Notes under the pieces: generated by a model
Databases searched by the model: none
What the model was told of the DNA's origin: nothing
Seen by the model: the letters and a program-made list of their open reading frames with translations, nothing else
NCBI GenBank assembly: GCA_022652485.1
Contig: JALCRK010000007.1
Coordinates: 1-64,000, forward strand
From: Sphingobium sp.
GTDB lineage: Bacteria; Pseudomonadota; Alphaproteobacteria; Sphingomonadales; Sphingomonadaceae
Length of the DNA: 64,000 nt
Reading direction: 5' to 3'
Shown: piece by piece, positions 28,863-38,398 of the stretch
How the letters are laid out: every line of letters starts with the position of its first letter
How positions within the stretch are numbered: the first letter of the stretch is position 1
Translations under genes and position numbers: made by a program

Positions 28863-29681
28863 ATGCTCCAGCGGTCACGAATATCGCTCGCTGTGCTGGC
28901 CGCACTGCTTGCAGCATCCACCACTCTGGCGATTGCGGCCGACCGGAACGGCGACGGTGTCGAAGTCGAACAGCAGGAAGACGCGCTTTATTGCAAAGAG
29001 CGAAGGCTCGGCACCTGGTTCTACTGCGAAAAGCCGAAGGAGGCGCCGCGGACCACGGCCGCACCGCAAGCGTCCGCGCGGGATCGCCTGGCCGCGATCA
29101 GTACCAGTCTCGAGGAGCTGAAGGCGCGCGCGATCCTCGAGCCGAGCCCCGAGAACGTTACTGCCTATGTCCGCTTCCAGCGCGAGCAGCTCGACCGTTC
29201 CTCGATGTTCGCCGATGTCTGGCAGCGCGCACTGTGGCAGGATCCAGGGCTCGACTACACATTGCAGCGCCCGGTCTCGACGCTCGGCAAGCGGGCGTGG
29301 ATTGACCAGCGCAAGGGCGACCGCGACCTGGTCATGGCCCAGCTCTCGCAGCGCTACGGGGTGTTCTACTTCTACGCCTCGAGCTGCGGGGCCTGCGACA
29401 TCTTCTCGCCAATCCTCAAAGCCGTCAGCGACAAGTACGGGCTCTCGGTGCTCGCCGTCTCGATGGACGGCGGACCTTCGGCGGTCTTCCCCGGCTACAT
29501 GGTCGATAGCGGCCAATACGAGCGCCTTGGCATGGGCACCGACCGGCAAGTGCCTGCGCTCGTCCTGTTCGACAGCGTGACCAAGCAGCCCATGCCGATC
29601 GGCTACGGAATCCTCAGCCAGGACGAGATCATGGACCGGGTGTTCCAGCTGACCCAGGTTGCCGCCGGGAGTGACTACTGA
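28863..29681 (+). CDS. traF: TraF conjugation protein (thioredoxin-like)
   Basis: YGVFYFYASSCGACDIFSPILKAVSDKYGLSVLAVSMDGG. Confidence 0.9.
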   Translation: MLQRSRISLAVLAALLAASTTLAIAADRNGDGVEVEQQEDALYCKERRLGTWFYCEKPKEAPRTTAAPQASARDRLAAISTSLEELKARAILEPSPENVTAYVRFQREQLDRSSMFADVWQRALWQDPGLDYTLQRPVSTLGKRAWIDQRKGDRDLVMAQLSQRYGVFYFYASSCGACDIFSPILKAVSDKYGLSVLAVSMDGGPSAVFPGYMVDSGQYERLGMGTDRQVPALVLFDSVTKQPMPIGYGILSQDEIMDRVFQLTQVAAGSDY

Positions 29682-31159
29682 TGCGAAAATCCCGTTCCTG
29701 TCGCCGCAGCGCAAAGAATCTTCGGCCCCGGTTTGCCGGCGTCTCGGCGCGGGTGCTCGGCACCCTGCTCGCCGGCTCGATCGTGCTCGCCTCGCCGGCC
29801 CCGGCACTTGCCGGAGTCGAGGGCGAGATGCAGAACTTCATGTCCGAGATGGGCGTGCAGGGAAACGTCACGGGGCCTAGCGCCTACCAAGGCCAGTCGG
29901 CGGGCTACTATTCGGGCGGGGCGGTCTGGTCGCGGTTTCCGCAAAAGAACATCCAGCCCTTCAACATCCAGTTGCCGCACGCGCGCGCCGGCTGCGGCGG
30001 CATCGACCTGTTTGCGGGCTCGTTCTCGTTCATCAACACCGCCGAACTCGTGGCCATGCTCAAGGCCACTGCCAACAACGCGCTCGGCTTCGCCTTCAAG
30101 CTCGCCATCGACACGATCTCGCCCGAGATCGGCAAGGTCATGGATGAGCTCGCCCAGAAGGTGCAGCAGATGAACCAGATGAACATCTCGAGCTGCGAGA
30201 CCGCGCAGGCGCTGGTGGGCGGGCTGTGGCCGACTTCCGACACGGCCTCCTCGGTGATCTGCGAGGCGATCGCCAACAGCCAGGGCGCGGTCGCCGACTG
30301 GGCCAAGGCGCGCCAGCAATGCAACAACGGCGGCCAGCGCGAGGCCCTGAAGGGCGCAAATTCCGACCCGGACATGCGCGAACAGGCGGGCATGCCCAAC
30401 AACTATACCTGGGAGGCTTTGGGCAAGAAATACGGCGGGTTCGATGCCCAGTTCCGCGAGTTCCTGATGACGCTGGTCGGCACGGTGATCTACGACCCCA
30501 ATGGCACTGGCGGCAAACCGCGCGTCCAGTTCATCGGCCCGGCCGATAGCGCGCTGATCAGCGCCATGCTCGATGGCACGTCATCGACGCCGCACAAGGT
30601 CTGGAGCTGCGGCTCGGATACCAGCAAGTGCATGAACCCCAGCGAGATCGACATGGTGATCGGACCCAACGCGGCGATCAAGACCAAGGTGCGCGCGCTT
30701 ATCGAGTCCATGGCCCTCAAGGTGCGCGATCCCGGAGCCTCGCTGACGACGGGCGAGGTCCAGCTTCTCGGCATGGCGAGCGTGCCGGTCTACAAGATCA
30801 TCACCGTGAGCGCGGCCGCCGAGTTCGGGATCTCGGCCCAGGAGATCAACGACCTTTCCGAAATCGTTGCGGTCGATCTGGTCACCACCATGACCATGCG
30901 GTTCATCGACATGGCAATCAATTCGCGGTCCGACTTCAACGGCGCGGACGCGGATAGCTTACGCGAATGGCGTGAGGGGCTTTACGAAACCCGGCGCAAC
31001 TTCCTCGGGATCGCGGCGCGGACCTCTGACCGCTTCGACCAGACCTTTGCGCTGATCCAGCGCACGCAGATGCTGGAGAAGACCCTGCGCACGCAATTGA
31101 GCCCGCAGATGTCGGCGGCGCTGCGCTTCTCGCGCACCTTGAACCAACAGGTCCAGTAA
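29681..31159 (+). CDS. traH: TraH conjugation protein
   Basis: NIQLPHARAGCGGIDLFAGSFSFINTAELVAMLKATANNALGFAFKLAI. Confidence 0.95.
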   Translation: MRKSRSCRRSAKNLRPRFAGVSARVLGTLLAGSIVLASPAPALAGVEGEMQNFMSEMGVQGNVTGPSAYQGQSAGYYSGGAVWSRFPQKNIQPFNIQLPHARAGCGGIDLFAGSFSFINTAELVAMLKATANNALGFAFKLAIDTISPEIGKVMDELAQKVQQMNQMNISSCETAQALVGGLWPTSDTASSVICEAIANSQGAVADWAKARQQCNNGGQREALKGANSDPDMREQAGMPNNYTWEALGKKYGGFDAQFREFLMTLVGTVIYDPNGTGGKPRVQFIGPADSALISAMLDGTSSTPHKVWSCGSDTSKCMNPSEIDMVIGPNAAIKTKVRALIESMALKVRDPGASLTTGEVQLLGMASVPVYKIITVSAAAEFGISAQEINDLSEIVAVDLVTTMTMRFIDMAINSRSDFNGADADSLREWREGLYETRRNFLGIAARTSDRFDQTFALIQRTQMLEKTLRTQLSPQMSAALRFSRTLNQQVQ

Positions 31160-31172
31160 GGGGCGCTGGCGG

Positions 31173-33212
31173 ATGCTCGAGGTCTACACGGTCGGCGGCG
31201 GCGACTATCTCGTCAACACCTTCAACGCGATCGCCGCCTGGACCGGTTCGGGCGGGTTCAAGTCGCTGATCCGGGTCGTCATGGTGATGGGGCTGATCTA
31301 CGCGCTCCTCATCACCGCGATGGATCTCGACTGGCGCGCCTGGTTTCGCTGGTTCATCCAGTCGACGCTGATCTACCTCGTGCTCATGGTGCCGACGGTC
31401 ACGATCAAGGTCACCGACCGCATCAATCCGGGCCTCGCGCCATCAACTGTCGCCAATGTGCCGATCGGGCTCGGCGTCATGGCCTCGTTCACCAGTCAGG
31501 TAAGCGACTACTTCACCCGCACTGCCGAGACGGTGTTCGTCATGCCGGCGGCCTTGAACTATTCCAATGGCGGCTTCGTCTACGGTGCGCGGATGTGGGA
31601 CAAGGTGCGCGGGTTCGAGATCCGCAATCCCGTGTTCAAGGCCAACTTGGACGGCTACCTCAAGCAGTGCGCCTATTACGACATCCTGCTCGGCACCAAG
31701 AGCTTGAAGCTGCTCAGCGAGTCGACCGATCTCTGGGCCGACCTTGGGGTGGGTGCCGCCACCAACCGCGGCATGAAGTATCTGACCGATACCGGTGGCG
31801 GGACGGTCGATATCGAGGGCAAGACCTGCGCAGAGGCTTGGGGCCTGATCGATGCGCAGTGGGACACCGAGATCAATGCCTATGCGCTGCCATTCGCGCA
31901 TTCGATGTACCCCAAGCTTACCCAGGCCGCCGCCGGTGCAAAGCTCGCCGCCGATGTTCCGGTGGTCTCGCAGCTGCTCACCGGCAGCGCCATGACCCGC
32001 AACCAGTTCTTCAAGCAGAAGAGCATGGTCGATGCTTTCGAGGCCGCCCAGCTCGACTTCGGCAATGCCGACAGCGATTCCTTCGCGCTCCAGCGCGCTG
32101 ATGCCCAGACCCGCAACGCCATGACCACCACGGCCGAGCAGGGGCTGATCTGGATTCCGGTGCTGAACGTGGTGCTGACGGTCGTGTTCTACGCGCTGTT
32201 TCCGATCGTTTTTCCGCTGCTGCTGTTTCCGCGCAGCGGTATCGCGACGCTCAAGGGCTATTTTGCCGGTTTCTTCTACCTTGCCGCCTGGGGACCAATC
32301 TACGTCCTCATTCACATGTTCATCATGGACCGCCTCGCAGCGCAGACCAATGCGGCGGCAGCGGGCGGGGTGAGCCTTGTGAACTGGGCCGGGATCGATG
32401 CCGTCAATCAGGACGTCGCCACCATGGCGGGGTTCCTGATGATGTCGGTGCCGGTGCTTGCTCTCATGGTGATGCGCGGCACCATGTCGGTCGCCTCCAA
32501 CATGGGCTCGATGCTCGCCCCTGCGCAGGGCGGGGCGGATGCAGCCGCGCTTGAGCGAACCACTGGCAACTATGCCTTCGGTGATGTCAGCCATGGCAAT
32601 CTCAATGCCAACAACCGCCAGATGGCGCAGTGGAACCAGGCGCCCAACCTCATGGCTGGCGCCGCCCATTCAGGATTCCGCGGCGATGATGGCCGCATGT
32701 ACCATCAGTACGGCGAGGGCCACACGGTGATCGACAGCAGCGGCGCCATCTCGCAGCTGCCGTTCAAGGCGTCGATGACACGCGGTTACGCCAGTGATCT
32801 CAGGAACCAGGGTCAGTGGTACATGAACGAGGCCGAGCGCATCGAGAATGGCACATCGGCGACCTGGAGCAGTTCGCGCGGAACATTCGGCAGTGCGGTC
32901 GCTGCCAGCAGCGAGGTCAGCGGGTCGCGAAGCGAGCGCGGGTCGCGTTCGTCAGACACCCACAATGTCGGCGGCAATGTCATGGTCGAGGGCTCATCGG
33001 GCAAGTCCACGCGCGAAGTCACGAATGACGATCTGATCCTGCGGCAGGGCAACAGTCGATCGAGTGGGAATTTTGATCAGCGGGCGTTTGGAGGCTCGGT
33101 AACTGGCTCTGCAAATGGAACTATTGGAACGCCCGGGAAGGATCTTGCAGGTAGCGGTGTTTCGGCGGGCCTTGGCGCTTCGATTTTTGGCAGGCGGGAA
33201 TGGGGGGGATGA
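31173..33212 (+). CDS. traG: TraG N-terminal part, ends at a frameshift
   Basis: TraG-N multi-TM region; stops at W-G-G-stop immediately after a G7 run (33202-33208). Confidence 0.9.
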   Translation: MLEVYTVGGGDYLVNTFNAIAAWTGSGGFKSLIRVVMVMGLIYALLITAMDLDWRAWFRWFIQSTLIYLVLMVPTVTIKVTDRINPGLAPSTVANVPIGLGVMASFTSQVSDYFTRTAETVFVMPAALNYSNGGFVYGARMWDKVRGFEIRNPVFKANLDGYLKQCAYYDILLGTKSLKLLSESTDLWADLGVGAATNRGMKYLTDTGGGTVDIEGKTCAEAWGLIDAQWDTEINAYALPFAHSMYPKLTQAAAGAKLAADVPVVSQLLTGSAMTRNQFFKQKSMVDAFEAAQLDFGNADSDSFALQRADAQTRNAMTTTAEQGLIWIPVLNVVLTVVFYALFPIVFPLLLFPRSGIATLKGYFAGFFYLAAWGPIYVLIHMFIMDRLAAQTNAAAAGGVSLVNWAGIDAVNQDVATMAGFLMMSVPVLALMVMRGTMSVASNMGSMLAPAQGGADAAALERTTGNYAFGDVSHGNLNANNRQMAQWNQAPNLMAGAAHSGFRGDDGRMYHQYGEGHTVIDSSGAISQLPFKASMTRGYASDLRNQGQWYMNEAERIENGTSATWSSSRGTFGSAVAASSEVSGSRSERGSRSSDTHNVGGNVMVEGSSGKSTREVTNDDLILRQGNSRSSGNFDQRAFGGSVTGSANGTIGTPGKDLAGSGVSAGLGASIFGRREWGG

Positions 33213-34215
33213 CGCCAGAACCGGATCCGAACGATCTGCGACGAACCAGGTCACCCGCGGTACGGACAAGTCCGAGGATGTGGGCAGCCGGGTCGTCGTC
33301 AGCGGCAACAGCGGCGATGTCCGGTCGTCGGGCACATTCAGCCAGAACTCCGATTATACCGATGCCAGCCAGAGCCGGACTACGACTGACGGCACAGATT
33401 GGCGGATTGCCGAGGCCGACGAGCGGCGCGCGGCGGCTGCGCGGTACCGCGAGATTGGCGGCAGGATGATGTCCGAAGCAAGCTACGCGGAGAGCCATGG
33501 ATTCCAGGTGTCGAGCGACATGTCTAACCTGATCCAGGATCGCTACGAGGCCCTGCAGCGTGAACATCCTGAATGGCATCTTCCCGACATCTCGAACCCG
33601 CGCCTCGACTACCGCGATCTCGCAAGGCGCGATCAGGCCATCAGCTACATCATGGATGACCTGATGAGTGACCTGCGCAATCGGCGTATCGACGAACTGG
33701 CGGACGTATCCGATATCGCCGGTAAAGGTGCGCTCGGCAGCAATGCCGAGCTTGGCATGCCGGACAGCGTTGCATTGCCGCCTTCCGGGGGCTCGTCGGC
33801 ACTCGTAGCCTCAGCCTTGGAAGGAGGAACGCTTCTGGCGGCTCCCGATGGGCCGGTTGATGGAGCGAAGCTTGCGCGCGAGCTGGGACTAGGCATCAAA
33901 CCCAGCGCGCAACTAGGCCGGATGGATGGCGAACTCGTACCAGCCATGGGCGTGGTGGCAGAGGAAGCAACGGCGCTTGGCCTGCCAAGGCCCGTTGTCA
34001 CGTCGGGCAATGACAGTACCCAGCACGTTGCTGGTTCCGCCCATTATGACAACCGGGCGCTCGACTTCCGTGGGAACAACATCTCTGACGCACAAGGAGC
34101 GCAATGGGCCGCACGCGTGCAGGAGCGTCTAGGGCCATCATATGCAGTCGGTTTTGAGCGGTTCCCTGACAACCCGGCTCGGGATCATCTGCATGTTGCT
34201 AAACGACGCAGTTGA
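33206..34215 (+). pseudogene. traG: TraG C-terminal part in shifted frame, ending in an M15/DD-peptidase-like metal motif
   Basis: With one G fewer the reading is ...GRREWGDDARTGSERSATNQVTRG...; tail HVAGSAHYDNRALDFRG...RDHLHVAKRRS. Confidence 0.8.
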
Positions 34216-34217
34216 AA

Positions 34218-34424
34218 TCAGCCAACGATTCCGGATTCAACGAGAAACACGATTACAAAGGCGATCATGCATACCACTACTGTCGGCAAAACGTAGGGAT
34301 TGCCGTCCTGTACCGATGGATCGGCATGCGGAACAGATGGCAACGGCAGGCCGGTGACAGGATCAGTGTTCGCTGCGCGGCAAGCCAAGGGTAAGCCATC
34401 CAGTCCGTATCGATCGTGGTTCAT
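34218..34424 (-). CDS. small single-TM hypothetical protein
   Basis: C-terminal VLPTVVVCMIAFVIVFLVE. Confidence 0.45.
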   Translation of the reverse strand: MNHDRYGLDGLPLACRAANTDPVTGLPLPSVPHADPSVQDGNPYVLPTVVVCMIAFVIVFLVESGIVG

Positions 34425-34664
34425 GTTGGGGCTCCTTGCTCTGGCAATCGATACCCTGTTCGGGCCGATTTTTCAATGATGTGCCAGGAAAAAGGGTGAG
34501 CCCCCGCCGCCCATTCCGCACCCTCGCACTCCTCGGCGCAGAGCGCCGGATCTGGTGATGGCAATTACGCGATCTCAGGCGCGTGCGGTGATTGAGCGCG
34601 CTATTCTCCGCATATATTGCGGCGATTGTCGTCCCGGCGACCTCTAGGCTGCCGAGCTCGCGAC

Positions 34665-34690
34665 TTGACAATGTAAGAATTATTCCTTAC
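34665..34690. promoter_or_regulatory. promoter (TTGACA) overlapping imperfect palindrome GTAAGAATTATTCCTTAC
   Basis: Immediately upstream of the prlF-like antitoxin. Confidence 0.5.
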
Positions 34691-34716
34691 CTTCCGGCTG
34701 TCGCATGGAGAGTATT

Positions 34717-35040
34717 ATGGCAATCGCGCTCGAGGAATTCAGCACCATTACCGCGAAGGGTCAGACGACGATCCCCAAGGCAGTCCGTCAGGCGCTGGGC
34801 GTCGGTTACGGTGGCCGCATTGCCTTTCGCGTGAGCGATGGCGGCGTGACCGTTTGCCGTGCGGATAGCGATGAGGATCCGGCAGTCGAGAGCTTCCTGA
34901 GCTTTTTGGCTGCCGATCTGAAACAGCACCCTGAGGCCGTGAAAGCGCTTTCGCCCGATCTCACCGCCCGCATTGCCGCGCTGACCGCAAATATTCCGGT
35001 CGATCTCGATGACGCGATCGACGGCGACGTCTCGCTTTGA
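34717..35040 (+). CDS. prlF: PrlF-family AbrB-fold antitoxin
   Basis: EEFSTITAKGQTTIPKAVRQALGVGYGGRIAFRV. Confidence 0.88.
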   Translation: MAIALEEFSTITAKGQTTIPKAVRQALGVGYGGRIAFRVSDGGVTVCRADSDEDPAVESFLSFLAADLKQHPEAVKALSPDLTARIAALTANIPVDLDDAIDGDVSL

Positions 35041-35062
35041 GCAATGACCCGGACTTGCTCAA

Positions 35063-35521
35063 GTGATCACGGTCAACGGTTGGACACTTTACGCGCATCC
35101 GCTGTTTCTCGCCCAGCTCGATAAGCTGACGAGCGCCGGTGAGCGCGCCCGCGAAAAAGACCCGATTGCCTATACCACCAGCGCTGACGCCAAGTTGCTT
35201 GCCGCAATACGCAAGCTGGTTTTCGAGGTGATCCCCGTCGATCCCTCACGTCCTGAGTTCCGGCAAGGTGGCACCCTGGGCCGGGAGCGCAAGCACTGGT
35301 TCCGGGCAAAGTTCGGCAATGGCCGGTTCCGGCTGTTCTTCCGCTACTCGACTGCCGCAAAGATCATCATCTTCGCCTGGGTCAACGACAGCAACACGCT
35401 GCGCACCTATGGCTCAAAGAGCGATGCCTACGCCGTTTTCAAATCCATGCTCGACAAAGGCAATCCTCCCGAAGATTGGAACGCCCTATTGGAAGCATGC
35501 ATGGAATTGGCCGCAGGCTGA
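35063..35521 (+). CDS. yhaV: YhaV-family RNase toxin
   Basis: NGWTLYAHPLFLAQLDKL...RHKHWFRAKF-type LGRERKHWFRAKFGNGRFRLFFRY...FAWVNDSNTLRTYGSKSDAY. Confidence 0.92.
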   Translation: MITVNGWTLYAHPLFLAQLDKLTSAGERAREKDPIAYTTSADAKLLAAIRKLVFEVIPVDPSRPEFRQGGTLGRERKHWFRAKFGNGRFRLFFRYSTAAKIIIFAWVNDSNTLRTYGSKSDAYAVFKSMLDKGNPPEDWNALLEACMELAAG

Positions 35522-35557
35522 TCCGGGTCCAACCGATATCCGGCCCAAATCCAGCTT

Positions 35558-35779
35558 TCAGGCGCTATTCTGCACTTCGACGTATTCCACCTCGATCCTG
35601 TCAACATCGACTATGCGCCCGCGCACCCGGACACGCCCATTGAGCCCTCCCGCCGCGCTTTCGTCAACAAAGCCAAGCCGCCAGCACAGGCCGTCATCGC
35701 CGCGCAGGATCGGCGCGCGCGCGCCGGGTTCGATCATTCCGACATGGAATCTCGCTGAGGGGGAACTGCTCGATTTCAT
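35558..35779 (-). CDS. small hypothetical (DUF5818-like)
   Basis: LCWRLGFVDESAAGGLNGRVRVRGRIVDVDRIEVEYVE. Confidence 0.4.
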   Translation of the reverse strand: MKSSSSPSARFHVGMIEPGARAPILRGDDGLCWRLGFVDESAAGGLNGRVRVRGRIVDVDRIEVEYVEVQNSA

Positions 35780-35940
35780 GGGGTGACTTGGTGTCGGATG
35801 GAGGGAACAGCCTGAGGTGCATGCCGCGGACCCTGGTCGGCCTTAGCCTGCAGGATCGAACTTGCCCAGCCATCGCAGGAACTGGCACCTACTGACGACC
35901 CGTCCAGGGTCCCACCAAAGGCCCCGCCAACGATGCAGGT

Positions 35941-35971
35941 TGCATAGTTATCAGCGTGTGATAACTATGCA
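35941..35971. promoter_or_regulatory. 13-bp perfect inverted repeat operator
   Basis: TGCATAGTTATCA-gcgtg-TGATAACTATGCA, ending 3 bp before the toxin GTG start. Confidence 0.75.
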
Positions 35972-35973
35972 GG

Positions 35974-36345
35974 GTGAATGAGCCGCACGACTCGAGCCTT
36001 GATGCCTTGCTTCCGCTCGATGGCGAAGTGTTTGTCATCGATCCTTCGGGGAACCACTGGGTCAAGTTCGAGGTCAAACGTGTGGCAAGCTCACCCGAGA
36101 GACCGCACGGCTTGCGCTACTCGCTCACTCTGCACGACGGGAAGGGCGAAAGGTTGGTCGGATTCGACAATGCCCATCCGGTGACGTCGGGTTCGGGACC
36201 GGGGGCAAAACAAGCGGCTGCGTTCGACCATAAGCATCGGCTACGAACCATTCGCCCTTACGAATACGCCGATGCCGCAAGCCTGTTGGCCGACTTCTGG
36301 ACAGAAGTCGAAGCGGTGCTGGCGCAGCGAGGAGTAAAGCTATGA
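35974..36345 (+). CDS. TumE/DUF6516-like toxin
   Basis: NHWVKFEVKRVASSPERPHGLRYSLTLHDGKGERLVGFDNAHP...HKHRLRTIRPYEYADAASLLADFWTEVEAVL. Confidence 0.75.
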   Translation: MNEPHDSSLDALLPLDGEVFVIDPSGNHWVKFEVKRVASSPERPHGLRYSLTLHDGKGERLVGFDNAHPVTSGSGPGAKQAAAFDHKHRLRTIRPYEYADAASLLADFWTEVEAVLAQRGVKL

Positions 36346-36713
36346 CGACGTTGAAAATCGGAATTGCCAGCCCGGCGGACTACAAAGCCCGGACCATGGC
36401 CATCGCGCGGGGCGAGTTGAAGCAGTCGGCGCAGGGGCCGAAGGTATGGTTCACCTCGATCGAGAGCCTCGCCAAGGTGCTGTCCGACCGCAACCGGGAA
36501 CTGCTGGCGCTGATCGCCAAGGAAAAGCCGGAGTCCTTGCAGGCGCTGGTCGAACGTACCGGGCGAGCCAAGTCGAATCTGTCGCGCACATTGAAGACGA
36601 TGGAGCGTTACGGTCTCGTGCGTTTCGAGAAGCGGCCCAACCGGGCACTCGCTCCGCGCGTGAATTACGACGATATCCGGCTCGACCTGTCGTTGCGCGC
36701 GCAGGCTGCCTGA
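36342..36713 (+). CDS. HTH/MarR-like antitoxin partner
   Basis: LLALIAKEKPESLQALVERTGRAKSNLSRTLKTMERYGLVRFEK; 4-bp overlap with the toxin. Confidence 0.8.
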   Translation: MTTLKIGIASPADYKARTMAIARGELKQSAQGPKVWFTSIESLAKVLSDRNRELLALIAKEKPESLQALVERTGRAKSNLSRTLKTMERYGLVRFEKRPNRALAPRVNYDDIRLDLSLRAQAA

Positions 36714-36775
36714 TCGCGCAATCCCCAAAATGGTGGCGCGGCCCGGTGGGAGGCGACCCGGGCCGCGCCGTCTGG

Positions 36776-37045
36776 TCAGGCCAGGATCGCTTCTTCGACG
36801 CAGTCGATGCAGTCGCGGTTGCGAACCTGGCTGGCAGAATCGGGGCGGGGAGCAACCGCCTTGTCAGGACAATCATCGCAGTCTGGCTGCTCGGCAGAAG
36901 GGGAGGGCCGCTTCATTGCCTTGATCCGCGCCTTAATCGTCTCGACGGCATCTCGCGTGTTCACGCCTGTTTTCGCACTGGCTTCGGCAGTCAGCGCATC
37001 GGCGACGCGCTGCCCCTGCTCAGAATGGCGGGAGTTCATCGCCAT
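36776..37045 (-). CDS. small protein with two CxxC pairs
   Basis: MAMNSRHSEQGQRVADALTAEASAKTGVNTRDAVETIKARIK...CDDC...CIDC; overlaps the 3' end of the DUF2493 gene. Confidence 0.5.
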   Translation of the reverse strand: MAMNSRHSEQGQRVADALTAEASAKTGVNTRDAVETIKARIKAMKRPSPSAEQPDCDDCPDKAVAPRPDSASQVRNRDCIDCVEEAILA

Positions 37046-38063
37046 TGACGGTGCGCTTTGCGCCGCCGCGTTCTGCCTGAGCCGGGACCTTTGACCGCGC
37101 CGGGGGAGCCTCGTTCTGGGCGCCGGCCTCGCGCACGATGTGCATCGGCACGCGCGCCTCGCGCAGCCGGTCGGCGAGGTTCGCCTGGATGCCGCCGCCG
37201 CTGCACACCACCGCCTCGACCGGTTTGAAGCTGAGCATGCGCGCATTGCGCTGATAGGGCGCCGAAGGACCCCGCGAGGCATCGGGCTTGCACAGGATGA
37301 CGGGGACGTTCTTGCTCGATGCCCATGCCGCCGCGATCACGTCAGCGCCCTTGTTCTGCGCGGTCGTTGCCAGCACCATCGAAGGAATGCGCGTCCGGAT
37401 TGCGTTGAGGTAGTCTTCAACCTGAGCAATGTCGGTGAACTGCTGCCCGCCCGAGAACACCACGACCGGGCCTGTGGGCGCAAACTGTTCGCGCCGCTGC
37501 GCCTTTTGCGCGGCCAGGTAATCGCGCGCCTCGATCATCGAAGCATTGGTCTTGGACGACACCCGCGAGCCGCGCACCGGCGAGAAGGGACGACCGGTCT
37601 CCACGAGGTAGATCTTCGCGGCATGGTCGCGCATGCATTCCATCGCGTCGCGGCACTCGGCGAGGCTGCGGGCCTGCATGGTGAGGTCCTCCAGATCGGT
37701 CGCGTAGACTTCGCTCGGATCGTATTCGCGCAGCTTTTCCTGCAGCCGGTTCGCCATCGAATCCTCTCGGGTATCGAGACGTTTGGCCACGACATGAAAG
37801 CTGTTCGCGATCCCCCAGGCGACCTCGCTTGCCATGTCCTCCATCCGGGTGTCGCGGAACAGGTCGAAAACCGTTGCCAGCATCATTTCGATCGCCGCCT
37901 GCGCCACATCCGGGTCGGGCATTTCGGCAGCGCTCGGTTCATGCTCGATGGAGAGCTTGGCGAGTTCGGTCTGCTCCATGAATGCGGCAGCATAGTCGGG
38001 AGTGGCGATTTCGCGCGCATAGTGTTCGGCAAGGTCGGCGAAGTTCGAGAAACGGTCCGTCAT
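37020..38063 (-). CDS. DUF2493 (SLOG-like) plasmid protein
   Basis: GPVVVFSGGQQFTDIAQVEDYLNAIRTRIPSMVLATTAQNKGADVIAAAWASSKNVPVILCKPD. Confidence 0.85.
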   Translation of the reverse strand: MTDRFSNFADLAEHYAREIATPDYAAAFMEQTELAKLSIEHEPSAAEMPDPDVAQAAIEMMLATVFDLFRDTRMEDMASEVAWGIANSFHVVAKRLDTREDSMANRLQEKLREYDPSEVYATDLEDLTMQARSLAECRDAMECMRDHAAKIYLVETGRPFSPVRGSRVSSKTNASMIEARDYLAAQKAQRREQFAPTGPVVVFSGGQQFTDIAQVEDYLNAIRTRIPSMVLATTAQNKGADVIAAAWASSKNVPVILCKPDASRGPSAPYQRNARMLSFKPVEAVVCSGGGIQANLADRLREARVPMHIVREAGAQNEAPPARSKVPAQAERGGAKRTVNGDELPPF

Positions 38064-38333
38064 GATAACCTCCAAAAGGAATTGTCTCTCATCACGCTGA
38101 TGAAAGATGCCCATCGGAGGGACGCCGGAGTCAGGCAGTCAGGGACGGCGGCGCGCACGCGCTGCCGCCGCGAGCAGCGGGCGTGGGGGGAGCCGATTTT
38201 TGCTCGCAAGGCGGTAGCCGCAGCAGGCCAAAATCGGGGGGCACCCGCGATCCTTGACGGCCGCCAATCTCCCAGGCGTCATGCTATGGCGATGCTGATT
38301 TCGCTCAGCCACCGAGATGAGAGAGAGATTTCA

Positions 38334-38380
38334 GTTTTGCCCCCGAACCCCCATGGGGCGTTCGGGGTTAACGGCAAAAC
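38334..38380. terminator. long bulged hairpin 3' of the DUF4411 gene
   Basis: GTTTTGCC-CCCGAACcCCC-at-GGGGcGTTCGGGG-ttaac-GGCAAAAC. Confidence 0.5.
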
Positions 38381-38398
38381 CCAGCAGTCAGAACAAGA

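Noticed and set aside
31443-32669. 408-aa minus-strand ORF
   Set aside because: Antisense to traG.
38334-38380. Integron attC site
   Set aside because: Hairpin contains GTTAAC-like bases, but paired R/L boxes and an integrase or cassette array are not evident.
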